Shown here in pieces: positions 16,805 through 24,112 of a stretch of 64,000 nucleotides of DNA (its first letter is position 1; each line of letters starts with the position of its first letter). Under the pieces are notes generated by a model. That model saw only the letters and a list, made by a program, of their open reading frames with translations, ran no database searches and was not told the origin of the DNA. The translations under genes were made by a program, and so were the position numbers. This DNA is from Mesorhizobium sp. (GTDB lineage Bacteria; Pseudomonadota; Alphaproteobacteria; Rhizobiales; Rhizobiaceae). The stretch lies in assembly GCF_016793485.1 (NCBI RefSeq), contig NZ_JAEULZ010000031.1, positions 61,871-125,870 of the forward strand, given 5' to 3'.

Positions 16805-17968
16805 ATGGCTTGGAACTGGCCCTGGAAGAGGGACGGCGGGACCGTCGTGCCCGAAAGGAAGAGCGGTACGGGCTTCGTCGCGCTGCATGCGGCGGGCGAG
16901 GCGCACTGGACGCGACGCGACTACGCCGCGCTGGCGCGCGAGGGGTTCATGAGGAACCCGGTCGTGCATCGCTCAGTGCGGCTCATCACCGAGGCGGCCG
17001 CGACGGTTCCGTGGCTGCTCTATGAGGCCGGCGAGGAACTCGACGCGCATCCGCTGCTTGACCTCCTGGAGAGGCCTAACCAAAGGCAGGGCGGCGCGAG
17101 TTTCCTGGAGGCGCTCTATGGGCATCTGCTGCTTTCCGGCAACGCCTATATCGAGCGCGTAGAGGCGGGTGAGACGGCGCGAGAACTACACCTGCTGCGA
17201 CCCGACCGGGTGATGGTCGTGACCGATGCGGCGGGTTGGCCGAGCGCGCTGGAGCATCGAGAGGGCAGTGCGAAGCGCAGGATTGCTCTCGGGTCCCCGA
17301 CGGGTGCCGGCTCCGCGCTGCACCTGTCGCTCTTCCATCCGCTCGACGACCACTATGGCTTCGCCCCGCTGGAGGCGGCGCTGATGGCGCTCGACATCCA
17401 CAACGCCGCCGGCCGCTGGAACAAGGCGCTGCTCGACAATTCTGCGCGGCCTTCGGGTGCGCTGGTCTATGCACCAAAGGAAGGCGGCAATCTTTCCGAC
17501 GAGCAGTTTGACCGGCTGAAGGCCGAACTTGAGGACGGCTATTCGGGCGCGGCGCGCGCCGGCAGGCCTCTACTGCTGGAAGGCGGGCTCGATTGGAAGG
17601 CGATGGGCCTGACGCCCAAGGACATGGACTTCATGGAGGCGAAGAACGGTGCGGCGCGCGACATCGCGCTCGCCTTCGGCGTTCCGCCCATGCTGCTCGG
17701 CATTCCCGGCGACAACACCTATGCCAACTACCGGGAAGCAAACCGCGCCTTCTATCGCATGACCGTGCTGCCGCTGGTGGCGCGCACGGCCAAGGAGCTT
17801 TCCGCCTGGCTTTCGCCGGCCTTCGGCGAAGGGTTGCAGCTCTGGTACGACGCCGATCAGATCGAGGGGCTGGCGGCGGATCGGGATGCGCTCTGGGCGC
17901 GGGTTGGCGCTGCGGGGTTCCTCACGGACGACGAGAAGCGTGAGGCGGTCGGGTATGGGGTAAGCTGA
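16805..17968 (+). CDS. GTA portal protein, HK97 family (gp3)
   Basis: A 387-residue portal that forms the DNA gateway at one head vertex. HK97-type features include the N-terminal MAWNWPWKRDGG, EGFMRNPVVHRSVRLITEAAA, the SGNAYIERVE segment and FGVPPMLLGIPGDNTYANY with the following REANRAFYRMTVLPLV. The ATG is 16805, after the inverted repeat. The C-terminus is abrupt (EAVGYGVS) and overlaps by 47 bases the 3' end of the opposite-strand SecY-like gene, so a few C-terminal residues may have been replaced by that insertion. Confidence 0.92.
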   Translation: MAWNWPWKRDGGTVVPERKSGTGFVALHAAGEAHWTRRDYAALAREGFMRNPVVHRSVRLITEAAATVPWLLYEAGEELDAHPLLDLLERPNQRQGGASFLEALYGHLLLSGNAYIERVEAGETARELHLLRPDRVMVVTDAAGWPSALEHREGSAKRRIALGSPTGAGSALHLSLFHPLDDHYGFAPLEAALMALDIHNAAGRWNKALLDNSARPSGALVYAPKEGGNLSDEQFDRLKAELEDGYSGAARAGRPLLLEGGLDWKAMGLTPKDMDFMEAKNGAARDIALAFGVPPMLLGIPGDNTYANYREANRAFYRMTVLPLVARTAKELSAWLSPAFGEGLQLWYDADQIEGLAADRDALWARVGAAGFLTDDEKREAVGYGVS

Positions 17969-19007
17969 CGAACAACACGAGCATGACGGTACCAACCACC
18001 ATCAGCTCGCCACCGCTTGTCATTGGAGGGATTCCGAGGCCGATGGGCAGCAGCCAAGCACCAGCAAACAGAACCGTCTGAACGCCGGAGACCGTCAGCA
18101 GAATAGGAAGCGGCCACCGTTCCGATCCATTGACCTTAGACCATTGAAAACTGCCAGCATAAGCAAAAACGAAGACGGGGATGAGAAGCGTGACGAGGAC
18201 GACGTACGCAGTCTCGATGAAGGACACGGCGACGAACGGCCAGTCCTGCATCTCCGGCAGAAAGTAGGTGATGTGTCCGGCTAGCACGCCGGAAAGATAA
18301 GGCGGCCAGAGCAAGATCGAGGTTTTCGCCACACCGCTGGCAGGCACATTGCAGGACAGGAGTTTGTTGACGAAGACGACAAGGGCCAACCCAGCTACCA
18401 GCGCCAGGACGACAACCAGCAACTGCCTTACCGAGTTTTGGCCGACCTGGCCGACTTCGACTAGATAGGAAATCTTTTCGGGAAAACCGGCAACAACCAT
18501 CAAGGCCATCAACAGCCAGAAACCGCCACCGAGGTCTGGTGACCCGAAATTATCCGCCAACCAGATCATCAAGGCGGTGCTGCCGACAAAGGTAGCCAGG
18601 CCGACGGGTACAAACGCGATTGCGTGGTTCCTGACGATTGTGCTGCTGCTGAGGGCATCGAGTACGCCGAAGCCTTGCCATGCGGCGACCACGAGAGACA
18701 GGGCGAAAACGATGATGGCCAGGCGCCCCGCATTCTGGGTCGAGGCGTTCCGCCACTTGTCCAGACCTGGAATCGCCAGCTTGGCGATCTCCAAATAAGC
18801 CAAGACTGTAAAAAGAGGGATCAGGTCGAGCGCGAAGATTGAGAAAAGGGACGTGATGCTATCCAGCGCAGAATCGGGCCGAGGAATATGGTCGAGGTCG
18901 AGGCCGGGGAGCGGGATATTCCAGCCAACAGCCAATACGACGGACAACGCCGCCACCTGGATCGCATTGCGTCCTTCGGGAATGAGCTGGAAAGCCAAGT
19001 ATCTCAA
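17922..19007 (-). CDS. Divergent shortened SecY-like translocon protein inserted in the GTA cluster
   Basis: A 361-residue polytopic protein with about ten hydrophobic segments. Segments align by eye with SecY in order: VGWNIPLPGLDLDHI (end of TM1), FSIFALDLIPLFTVLAYLE (TM2), IPGLDKW then GRLAIIVF and QGFG (TM3), GSTALMIWLADNF then GGGFWLLMALMVVAGFP (TM4-5), VVLVTLLIPVFVFAYAGSF (TM8), and TSGGELMVVGTVMLVLFVS (TM10). The protein is ~80 residues shorter than ordinary SecY; the large cytosolic loops that bind SecA and ribosomes are reduced. The start is TTG 19007 (or CTG 19019); a stop at 19041-19043 limits extension. It lies antisense between portal and DUF6107. Base composition looks less GC-rich than its neighbours. 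SecY homology is confident; a functional role is unknown. Confidence 0.7.
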   Translation of the reverse strand: MRYLAFQLIPEGRNAIQVAALSVVLAVGWNIPLPGLDLDHIPRPDSALDSITSLFSIFALDLIPLFTVLAYLEIAKLAIPGLDKWRNASTQNAGRLAIIVFALSLVVAAWQGFGVLDALSSSTIVRNHAIAFVPVGLATFVGSTALMIWLADNFGSPDLGGGFWLLMALMVVAGFPEKISYLVEVGQVGQNSVRQLLVVVLALVAGLALVVFVNKLLSCNVPASGVAKTSILLWPPYLSGVLAGHITYFLPEMQDWPFVAVSFIETAYVVLVTLLIPVFVFAYAGSFQWSKVNGSERWPLPILLTVSGVQTVLFAGAWLLPIGLGIPPMTSGGELMVVGTVMLVLFVSLPHTRPPHASRRP

Positions 19008-19136
19008 TCGTTCAACCAGGCTCCTGCCCCCATCGAATATTCAAAACCTGTGTATTTGATGCCCGATCACAAGTGAAGCCTAGTAACCGTTCGGTCGACC
19101 AAATGGACTGGCGGCTTGCGGAAGGAAACCAACAAC

Positions 19137-19481
19137 ATGTCCGAAGTTTCGCAGGACGCCTGGCTGTGGGCGGCCAAAGGGGCTGGTGCGGTCGCGGGGT
19201 CGGCCGTGTCGGTCGCATACATCCTGCCGCAGGGACGGCGCGAGGCGGCGGTGCGGTTTGCGGTCGGCGTAGTGTGCGGGCTGGTCTTCGGTGGCACGGC
19301 CGGGCTGAAGATCGCGGTCGAGCTTGGCGTCGAGAAGCTGATCGGGCCGGTCGAGACCATGCTGATGGGATCGGCTGCTGCGAGCCTGTGCGCCTGGTGG
19401 GCGCTGGGTCCGCTGCTGCGCGGCTTCGAGCGATGGAGCGGCATTTTCCGGAACAGACGGAGGCAGGTGCATGAGGACTGA
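19137..19481 (+). CDS. DUF6107 family GTA-associated membrane protein
   Basis: A 114-residue protein with ATG at 19137 after GAAGGAAA. It has about three hydrophobic segments (WLWAAKGAGAVAGSAVSVAY; FAVGVVCGLVFGGTAGLKIA; LMGSAAASLCAWWALGPLL). This matches the small DUF6107 proteins found between portal and protease genes in rhizobial GTA clusters, a position equivalent to RcGTA g3.5. The function is unknown; a membrane role in assembly or release is possible. It overlaps the protease gene by 11 bases. Confidence 0.75.
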   Translation: MSEVSQDAWLWAAKGAGAVAGSAVSVAYILPQGRREAAVRFAVGVVCGLVFGGTAGLKIAVELGVEKLIGPVETMLMGSAAASLCAWWALGPLLRGFERWSGIFRNRRRQVHED

Positions 19482-20169
19482 ACGCGCGGCACAGGCGAGC
19501 GAACGGAAGTTCGTTGGGCTGCGGCTGGACGAGGTAGAGGCGGACGGCGTGTTCTCGGGCTATGCCAGCCTGTTCGGGCACGTCGATCTCGGCAAGGATG
19601 TGGTGGAGAAGGGCGCGTTCGCGGCATCGCTGAAGGCGCGCGGAGCGGCGGGCATACGCATGCTCTTCCAGCACGACCCGGCCGAGCCGATCGGCGCCTG
19701 GACCGAGATCCGCGAGGATGAGCGCGGGCTGTTCGTGCGCGGACGGCTGACGAAGGATGTGGCGCGGGCGCGCGAGGTGCTGAGCCTGATGCGTGGCGGC
19801 GCGCTCGACGGGCTGTCGATCGGCTTTCGCGCGGTGAAGGCACGCAAGGAGGCAGCCGGCGGCGTGCGCCGGATCATCGAGGCGGACCTGTGGGAAATCT
19901 CGGTCGTAACCTTCCCGATGCTGCCCGAGGCGCGCATCGACAGCGTGAAGGGCAGGCGGCGGCTGCCGACCGTCAGGGAATTCGAAAGCTGGCTCACGCG
20001 GGATGCGGGGCTGACGAGAGGCGAGGCCCGCGCAGTGATCGCGAAGGGTTTCGCAAGCCTGGCGCGCGGGCGGGATGCCGCGCCGGAAGAGAGCCTTGCG
20101 GGCCGAATCCGCGAGGCGACACGCATGATGGCGACATCCAATTTCAGAAGATGGGAAACCACAAGATGA
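19471..20169 (+). CDS. GTA prohead protease, HK97 family (gp4)
   Basis: A 232-residue serine protease of the HK97 prohead type that trims the capsid protein during maturation. The core reads FSGYASLFGHVDLGKDVVEKGAF, then MLFQHDPAEPIGAWTEI (catalytic His region), GALDGLSIGFR (catalytic Ser region) and the LWEISVVTFPM strand that ends the domain. The C-terminal ~70 residues are a charged helical tail. Its stop overlaps the capsid start as ATGA. Confidence 0.92.
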   Translation: MRTERAAQASERKFVGLRLDEVEADGVFSGYASLFGHVDLGKDVVEKGAFAASLKARGAAGIRMLFQHDPAEPIGAWTEIREDERGLFVRGRLTKDVARAREVLSLMRGGALDGLSIGFRAVKARKEAAGGVRRIIEADLWEISVVTFPMLPEARIDSVKGRRRLPTVREFESWLTRDAGLTRGEARAVIAKGFASLARGRDAAPEESLAGRIREATRMMATSNFRRWETTR

Positions 20170-21416
20170 CGGAACAGAACCTTGCCCGCGCGCCCGAGGC
20201 GAAATCGGCGGGTGGCCATGTCGAGCTCGCCGACGCGTTCGACGAGTTCATGACGACTTTCGAAACCTTCAAGGACAGCAACGACCGCCGTCTGGCGGAA
20301 CTGGAGACGCGCGGCGCCGACGTGCTGACGGTCGAGAAGGTCGACCGCATCTCGCGGGCGCTGGACGAGCAGAAGCGGGCGATCGACAATCTGTCGCTGA
20401 AGCGCATGCGGCCGGCGCTCGAGAATGGCGGACGCGCTCTGCCTTCCGAGCACAAGCAGGCCTTCGACGCCTATATGCGCTCCGGCGACGAGCGGGCGAT
20501 CCGTTCGCTGGATAGCAAGGCTATGTCCTACGGCTCCGGCCCGGACGGCGGTTATCTGGTGCCGAACGAGACCGAGACGGAAATCAGCAAGCGGCTGGCG
20601 GAACTGTCGCCGATCCGCTCGATCGCGACGGTCCGGCAGGTGTCCGGGGCGGTGCTGAAGAAGCCGTTTTCGGTGACCGGACCGGCGGTCGGCTGGGTAG
20701 CCGAAACGGCGTCGCGCACGCAGACGACGACGGCGACGCTGGCCGAACTCTCATTCCCGACGACGGAACTGTACGCCATGCCGGCGGCGACCGCCTCGCT
20801 GCTGGAGGACACGGTGGTAGATCTCGACCAGTGGATCGCGTCCGAGGTTGAGGCGGCGTTTGCCGAACAGGAGGGCGAGGCCTTCGTGACCGGCAACGGC
20901 ACCAACAAGCCGAAGGGTTTTCTCGACTATACCAAGGTCGCGGAATCCAGCTGGGTGTGGGGCCAGATCGGTTACGTGGCGACGGGCGAGGCAGGCGCGC
21001 TGCCGGACGACGATCCTTCGGACATCCTGATTGATCTCGTCTATGCGCTGAAGTCCGGCTACCGGCAGAACGCAAGCTGGGTCATGAACCGCAAGACGCA
21101 GGCCTCGATTCGCAAGCTGAAGGACGCCGACGGCAACTATCTCTGGCAGCCGCCGGCGGCGCCTGGCAGCCGCGCCATGCTGATGGGCTTCCCGCTGGTG
21201 GAGGCGGAGGACATGCCCGACGCGGCCACCAACGCCACGCCGATCGCCTTCGGCGATTTCGCGCGCGGCTATCTGGTGGTCGATCGGACCGGCGTGCGCG
21301 TGCTGCGCGATCCGTATTCCGCCAAGCCCTACGTGCTGTTCTATACGACCAAGCGCGTCGGCGGCGGTGTGCAGGACTTCGATGCGATCAAGCTGCTGAA
21401 GTACGGCGAATCCTGA
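20166..21416 (+). CDS. GTA major capsid protein, HK97 family (gp5)
   Basis: A 416-residue HK97-fold capsid protein. The N-terminal ~110 residues form a helical delta/scaffold region (AFDEFMTTFETFKDSNDRRL ...) normally removed by gp4. Mature-domain markers include MSYGSGPDGGYLVPNETE, then PTTELYAMPAATASLLEDT, GNGTNKPKGFLDY, ASWVMNRKTQASIRKLKD and the C-terminal YVLFYTTKRVGGGVQD. The ATG at 20166 overlaps the protease stop. The next GTA gene is separated by a 176-base gap holding palindromic repeats, unlike the tight spacing elsewhere. Confidence 0.95.
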   Translation: MTEQNLARAPEAKSAGGHVELADAFDEFMTTFETFKDSNDRRLAELETRGADVLTVEKVDRISRALDEQKRAIDNLSLKRMRPALENGGRALPSEHKQAFDAYMRSGDERAIRSLDSKAMSYGSGPDGGYLVPNETETEISKRLAELSPIRSIATVRQVSGAVLKKPFSVTGPAVGWVAETASRTQTTTATLAELSFPTTELYAMPAATASLLEDTVVDLDQWIASEVEAAFAEQEGEAFVTGNGTNKPKGFLDYTKVAESSWVWGQIGYVATGEAGALPDDDPSDILIDLVYALKSGYRQNASWVMNRKTQASIRKLKDADGNYLWQPPAAPGSRAMLMGFPLVEAEDMPDAATNATPIAFGDFARGYLVVDRTGVRVLRDPYSAKPYVLFYTTKRVGGGVQDFDAIKLLKYGES

Positions 21417-21474
21417 TTGAGCGTGAGAAAGGAGAAGGGGCACGCCAACATCGGGTAGCACCCCCCTATTCGTC

Positions 21475-21519
21475 TCGGTCCTTTGGACCGATCCACCTCT
21501 CCCCCTGCCCGGGGAGAGG
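21475..21519. repeat. Two palindromic elements between capsid and gp6
   Basis: TCGGTCC-TTT-GGACCGA (21475-21491) and CCTCTCCCC-CTGCCC-GGGGAGAGG (21496-21519) are perfect hairpins. The second resembles the hairpins at the right end of this window. They look like a mosaic intergenic repeat inserted in the GTA operon. Confidence 0.65.
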
Positions 21520-21592
21520 ATGGGCCAATCGCGACTGTTGCGGGTCGTTGCCCAAGCAGCCCGCACTCTTCTTCCAGCGTTGAGAGAAAAAC

Positions 21593-22162
21593 ATGACGCT
21601 CTATCGAACCGTCGAACCGGCGGCCGAACCGGTGACGCTTGCCGAGGTGAAGGCGCATTTAAGGATCGCGCATGGCAGCGAGGACACGCTGCTGGCCGGG
21701 CTTATACGCGCGGCGCGCGAGGATCTGGAGCGCGCGACGGGCATTGCGCTGATCGACCAAAGCTGGCGGCTGGCGCTGGACGCCTGGCCGAGCCAGGGTT
21801 GCGCACTGATCATGATCCACCCGGTGCGCGAGGTGCTGTCGGTGACAGCCTATGGTACCGCGGGTGAGGCCTCACTGGTCGATCCGGCTGACTACCAACT
21901 CGACACGCTGTCGCGGCCAGCGCGGCTGCATTTCGAGAAAAGGCCGGAGCCGTTGCGCGTTTTCAACGGCATCGAGATCGACTTTGCGGCGGGGTATGGC
22001 GAGGCCGGGACGGATGTGCCGGACCTCTTGAAGCGCGGGATCCTTCTGTTGGTCGGGCACTGGTATGAGTTCAGGGCGCATTTCGGGCCTGCCGACCAGC
22101 CGGTTTCCTATCCGGCCACCTATGAGCGGATCGTCGCATCCCATCGCTCGAGGAGGCTCTGA
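21593..22162 (+). CDS. GTA head-tail connector (gp6)
   Basis: A 189-residue adaptor that binds the portal ring. N-terminal MTLYRTVEPAAEPVTLAEVKAH and LIRAAREDLERATGIALIDQSW are typical of the gp6-like connector family, with the later IDFAAGYGEAGTDVPDLLKRG segment. It is followed directly by gp7, whose ATG shares bases with this stop (TGATG). Confidence 0.9.
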   Translation: MTLYRTVEPAAEPVTLAEVKAHLRIAHGSEDTLLAGLIRAAREDLERATGIALIDQSWRLALDAWPSQGCALIMIHPVREVLSVTAYGTAGEASLVDPADYQLDTLSRPARLHFEKRPEPLRVFNGIEIDFAAGYGEAGTDVPDLLKRGILLLVGHWYEFRAHFGPADQPVSYPATYERIVASHRSRRL

Positions 22163-22497
22163 TGCGGACGCTGTTCGTCGATCCGGGCTCGCTGCGCCGC
22201 GAGCTTTCGCTGCAGGCCTGCACGACGGTGTCGGACGGGCTGGGCGGGCACACGGAAAGCTGGGCGGAGGTCGCGACGGTGTTCGCGCAGATCGAGCCGG
22301 TCTCGACGTCCAGCGTGTTCGGATCCGACCAGACAATCGAAACAGTGACGCACAGGATCACGATGAGATGGCGAAGCGACGTGTCGAGCGGAATGCGTCT
22401 GCGCAGGCAAGACAGGATTTTCGACATAGTGACGGTGCACGATCCCGACGATTCCCGTCGCTATGTCGTGTGCCGCGTTCGGGAGGCGGGCCTTTGA
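22162..22497 (+). CDS. GTA head-tail adaptor / stopper (gp7)
   Basis: A 111-residue head-closure protein of the SPP1 gp16 type. It shows LRRELSLQACTTVSDGLGGHTESW and HRITMRWRSDVSSGMRLRR, then the C-terminal RRYVVCRVRE. It seals the connector after packaging and joins the tail. The start overlaps the gp6 stop, and the stop overlaps the next small gene. Confidence 0.88.
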   Translation: MRTLFVDPGSLRRELSLQACTTVSDGLGGHTESWAEVATVFAQIEPVSTSSVFGSDQTIETVTHRITMRWRSDVSSGMRLRRQDRIFDIVTVHDPDDSRRYVVCRVREAGL

Positions 22498-22505
22498 AGC
22501 TGACG

Positions 22506-22682
22506 ATGCAGATGACCCTGGACGGCATGGTCCGCGCGCTTCGCATACGGGCGCATCAGCTTGGCGAAGACGAGGACGATGTGCGTCGGCATAGGGCGCG
22601 GCGCAACGAGACGACGCTGGCACTGCTTTCGGAAGAATCGCGGCGGCACGTACTGGAGGCTGGCGATGAGTTCGGCGGCTGA
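22506..22682 (+). CDS. Small GTA-cluster protein between gp7 and gp8
   Basis: A 58-residue charged helical protein (MQMTLDGMVRALRIRAHQL, then HRARRNETTLALLSEESRR). An in-frame TTG at 22494 overlapping the gp7 stop could add four residues. It bridges gp7 and gp8 with overlaps at both ends, which supports translation. I do not recognise a family; rhizobial GTA clusters often carry a small gene here. Confidence 0.5.
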   Translation: MQMTLDGMVRALRIRAHQLGEDEDDVRRHRARRNETTLALLSEESRRHVLEAGDEFGG

Positions 22683-23067
22683 ACTGCAGAAGGCGATCTT
22701 CGCGGCACTTGGCGCGAACGGTGCGCTGGCGGCGCTTGTGGGGACACGCATCCTCGATCATGCGCCCGCCAATGTAGCCTTTCCCTATATCATTTTCGGC
22801 CGCACCAGCGTCTATGACTGGAGCACCGGAACAGAGAGCGGCACGGAGCAGACCTTCACGCTGCATGTCTGGTCGAGGGGCAAGGGCAAAAAGGAAGCCC
22901 TGGCGATCATGGATCTGGTGCGCGAGACGCTGCATGACGGCGCGCTTGCGCTGGAAGGTCATGTGCTGGTGAACCTGCGCCTGGAGTTTTCGGAAGCGCG
23001 CTACGACGAGCGCAACGAGGCGCATCATGGAGCGATGCGTTTCCGTGCTGTGACGGAACCGGCCTGA
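22666..23067 (+). CDS. GTA tail terminator, DUF3168 (gp8)
   Basis: A 133-residue DUF3168 protein that caps the tail tube. Typical features are AELQKAIFAALGANGALAALVG, then IFGRTSVYDWSTGTESGTEQ and FTLHVWSRGKGKKEALAIMD. The ATG at 22666 lies inside the preceding small gene. It is followed by 60 bases containing the AAGGAG ribosome binding site of gp9. Confidence 0.9.
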   Translation: MSSAAELQKAIFAALGANGALAALVGTRILDHAPANVAFPYIIFGRTSVYDWSTGTESGTEQTFTLHVWSRGKGKKEALAIMDLVRETLHDGALALEGHVLVNLRLEFSEARYDERNEAHHGAMRFRAVTEPA

Positions 23068-23127
23068 CATCCGGATCAGGCAGCCGACCCGAAGAAAAAT
23101 CTGAAAATTCAGTCAAGGAGACCGGAT

Positions 23128-23544
23128 ATGGTCGCACAGAAGGGCAAGGACCTCTTGCTCAAGATCGACAGCGATGGCGAAGGAAGTTTCGTGACAGTCG
23201 CCGGGCTGCGCACCAAGCGCATCGCCTTCAACAGCCAGACTGTGGACATCACAGACGCAGACTCGGCGGGACGATGGCGCGAACTGCTTGCCGGCAGCGG
23301 CGTACAGCGTGCGTCCGTCAGCGGATCCGGCATCTTCAAGGATGCGGAATCCGATGCGCTGATTCGTGCCCGCTTTTTCGCCGGCGCGATCGGCGACTGG
23401 CAGTTTGCTGTGCCGGATTTCGGCACTGTGGAAGGTGCGTTCCAGATCACCGCGCTCGAATACACCGGCAGCCACGACGGCGAAGTGACCTTCGAGGTGG
23501 CGCTGGAATCGGCGGGACCGGTGAGCTTCGTGGTGGCCGCATGA
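23128..23544 (+). CDS. GTA major tail protein, TP901-1 type (gp9)
   Basis: A 138-residue tail-tube subunit with the family pattern: QKGKDLLLKIDSDGEGSF, KRIAFNSQTVDITDADS, GIFKDAESDALIR and the C-terminal GSHDGEVTFEVALESAG. A strong AAGGAG precedes the ATG. The stop overlaps the start of the tail chaperone (ATGA). Confidence 0.92.
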   Translation: MVAQKGKDLLLKIDSDGEGSFVTVAGLRTKRIAFNSQTVDITDADSAGRWRELLAGSGVQRASVSGSGIFKDAESDALIRARFFAGAIGDWQFAVPDFGTVEGAFQITALEYTGSHDGEVTFEVALESAGPVSFVVAA

Positions 23545-23879
23545 GCGCGAACAGGCGGCGCGGCGAAATCGACGCCATCCTCGATGGACGGACCTATCGG
23601 CTCTGCCTGACGCTCGGCGCGCTGGCGGAACTCGAGGCTGCCTATGCGGCCGATGATCTCGGGGCGCTGGTCGAGCGCTTTTCGCGCGGGCGGCTGTCGT
23701 CGCTCGACATGATCCGCATCATCGGCGCGGGCTTACGCGGCGCGGGGCAGGACATATCGGACGACGACGTTGGTGCGATCCATTCCGACGACGGCGTTGC
23801 CGGCTTCGCGGCGATCGTCACCGAACTGCTGACGACGACGTTTGGCGCAGCGCCAGAGGCCGCACCGCCAAACCCCTGA
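23541..23879 (+). CDS. GTA tail assembly chaperone (gp10)
   Basis: A 112-residue 'gene transfer agent family' chaperone that loads onto the tape measure during tail assembly. It reads RRGEIDAILDGRTYRLCLT, then LGALAELEAAYAADDLGALV, and ends in a Pro/Ala-rich linker APEAAPPNP. The gene ends A AAC CCC TGA, a slippery heptamer placed exactly before the stop, so some ribosomes could shift -1 into the second chaperone frame to make a ~190-residue fusion (see separate entry). Confidence 0.9.
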   Translation: MSANRRRGEIDAILDGRTYRLCLTLGALAELEAAYAADDLGALVERFSRGRLSSLDMIRIIGAGLRGAGQDISDDDVGAIHSDDGVAGFAAIVTELLTTTFGAAPEAAPPNP

Positions 23880-23896
23880 ATGCCGCAGCGGGCGGC
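23870..23896 (+). promoter_or_regulatory. Candidate programmed -1 frameshift signal
   Basis: Heptamer A AAC CCC at 23870-23876 in the gp10 frame fits the X XXY YYZ rule; UGA follows at 23877-23879. After a 5-base spacer, GCCGC (23882-23886) and GCGGC (23892-23896) can form a 5-bp hairpin with loop AGCGG. The -1 frame continues without stop to 24112 as KPLNAAAGGTTEFPWDAVM and onward. Confidence 0.6.
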
Positions 23897-23920
23897 ACAA
23901 CCGAATTTCCGTGGGACGCC

Positions 23921-24112
23921 GTGATGGCCGCGGCGTTCGGCCTGCTGCGGCTTTCTCCAAGGGATTTCTGGTCGATGACGCCGCGCGAGATGGAGCGAGC
24001 AATGAGCGTGCTGGGCGGCGATCGGCGCGCGGCACCCGCGCGCGGCGATCTGAGCGATTTGATGAGGCGGTTCCCGGATATGGGAGGAAAGGAAGGCAGG
24101 CGCGATGGCTGA
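23921..24112 (+). CDS. Second GTA tail chaperone, rcc01693-like (gp10.1)
   Basis: The -1 frame relative to gp10 encodes GLLRLSPRDFWSMTPREMERAM, then RGDLSDLMRRFPD, the pattern of the second GTA tail chaperone. The conserved segment FPWDAVMAAAF begins before the first usable start codons (GTG 23921, ATG 23924). No ATG, GTG or TTG lies in this frame back through the gp10 end, only a CTG at 23876. A stand-alone 63-residue product would therefore lack part of the conserved head. The likelier product is a gp10-gp10.1 frameshift fusion. The stop overlaps the tape-measure start. Confidence 0.75.
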   Translation: MMAAAFGLLRLSPRDFWSMTPREMERAMSVLGGDRRAAPARGDLSDLMRRFPDMGGKEGRRDG

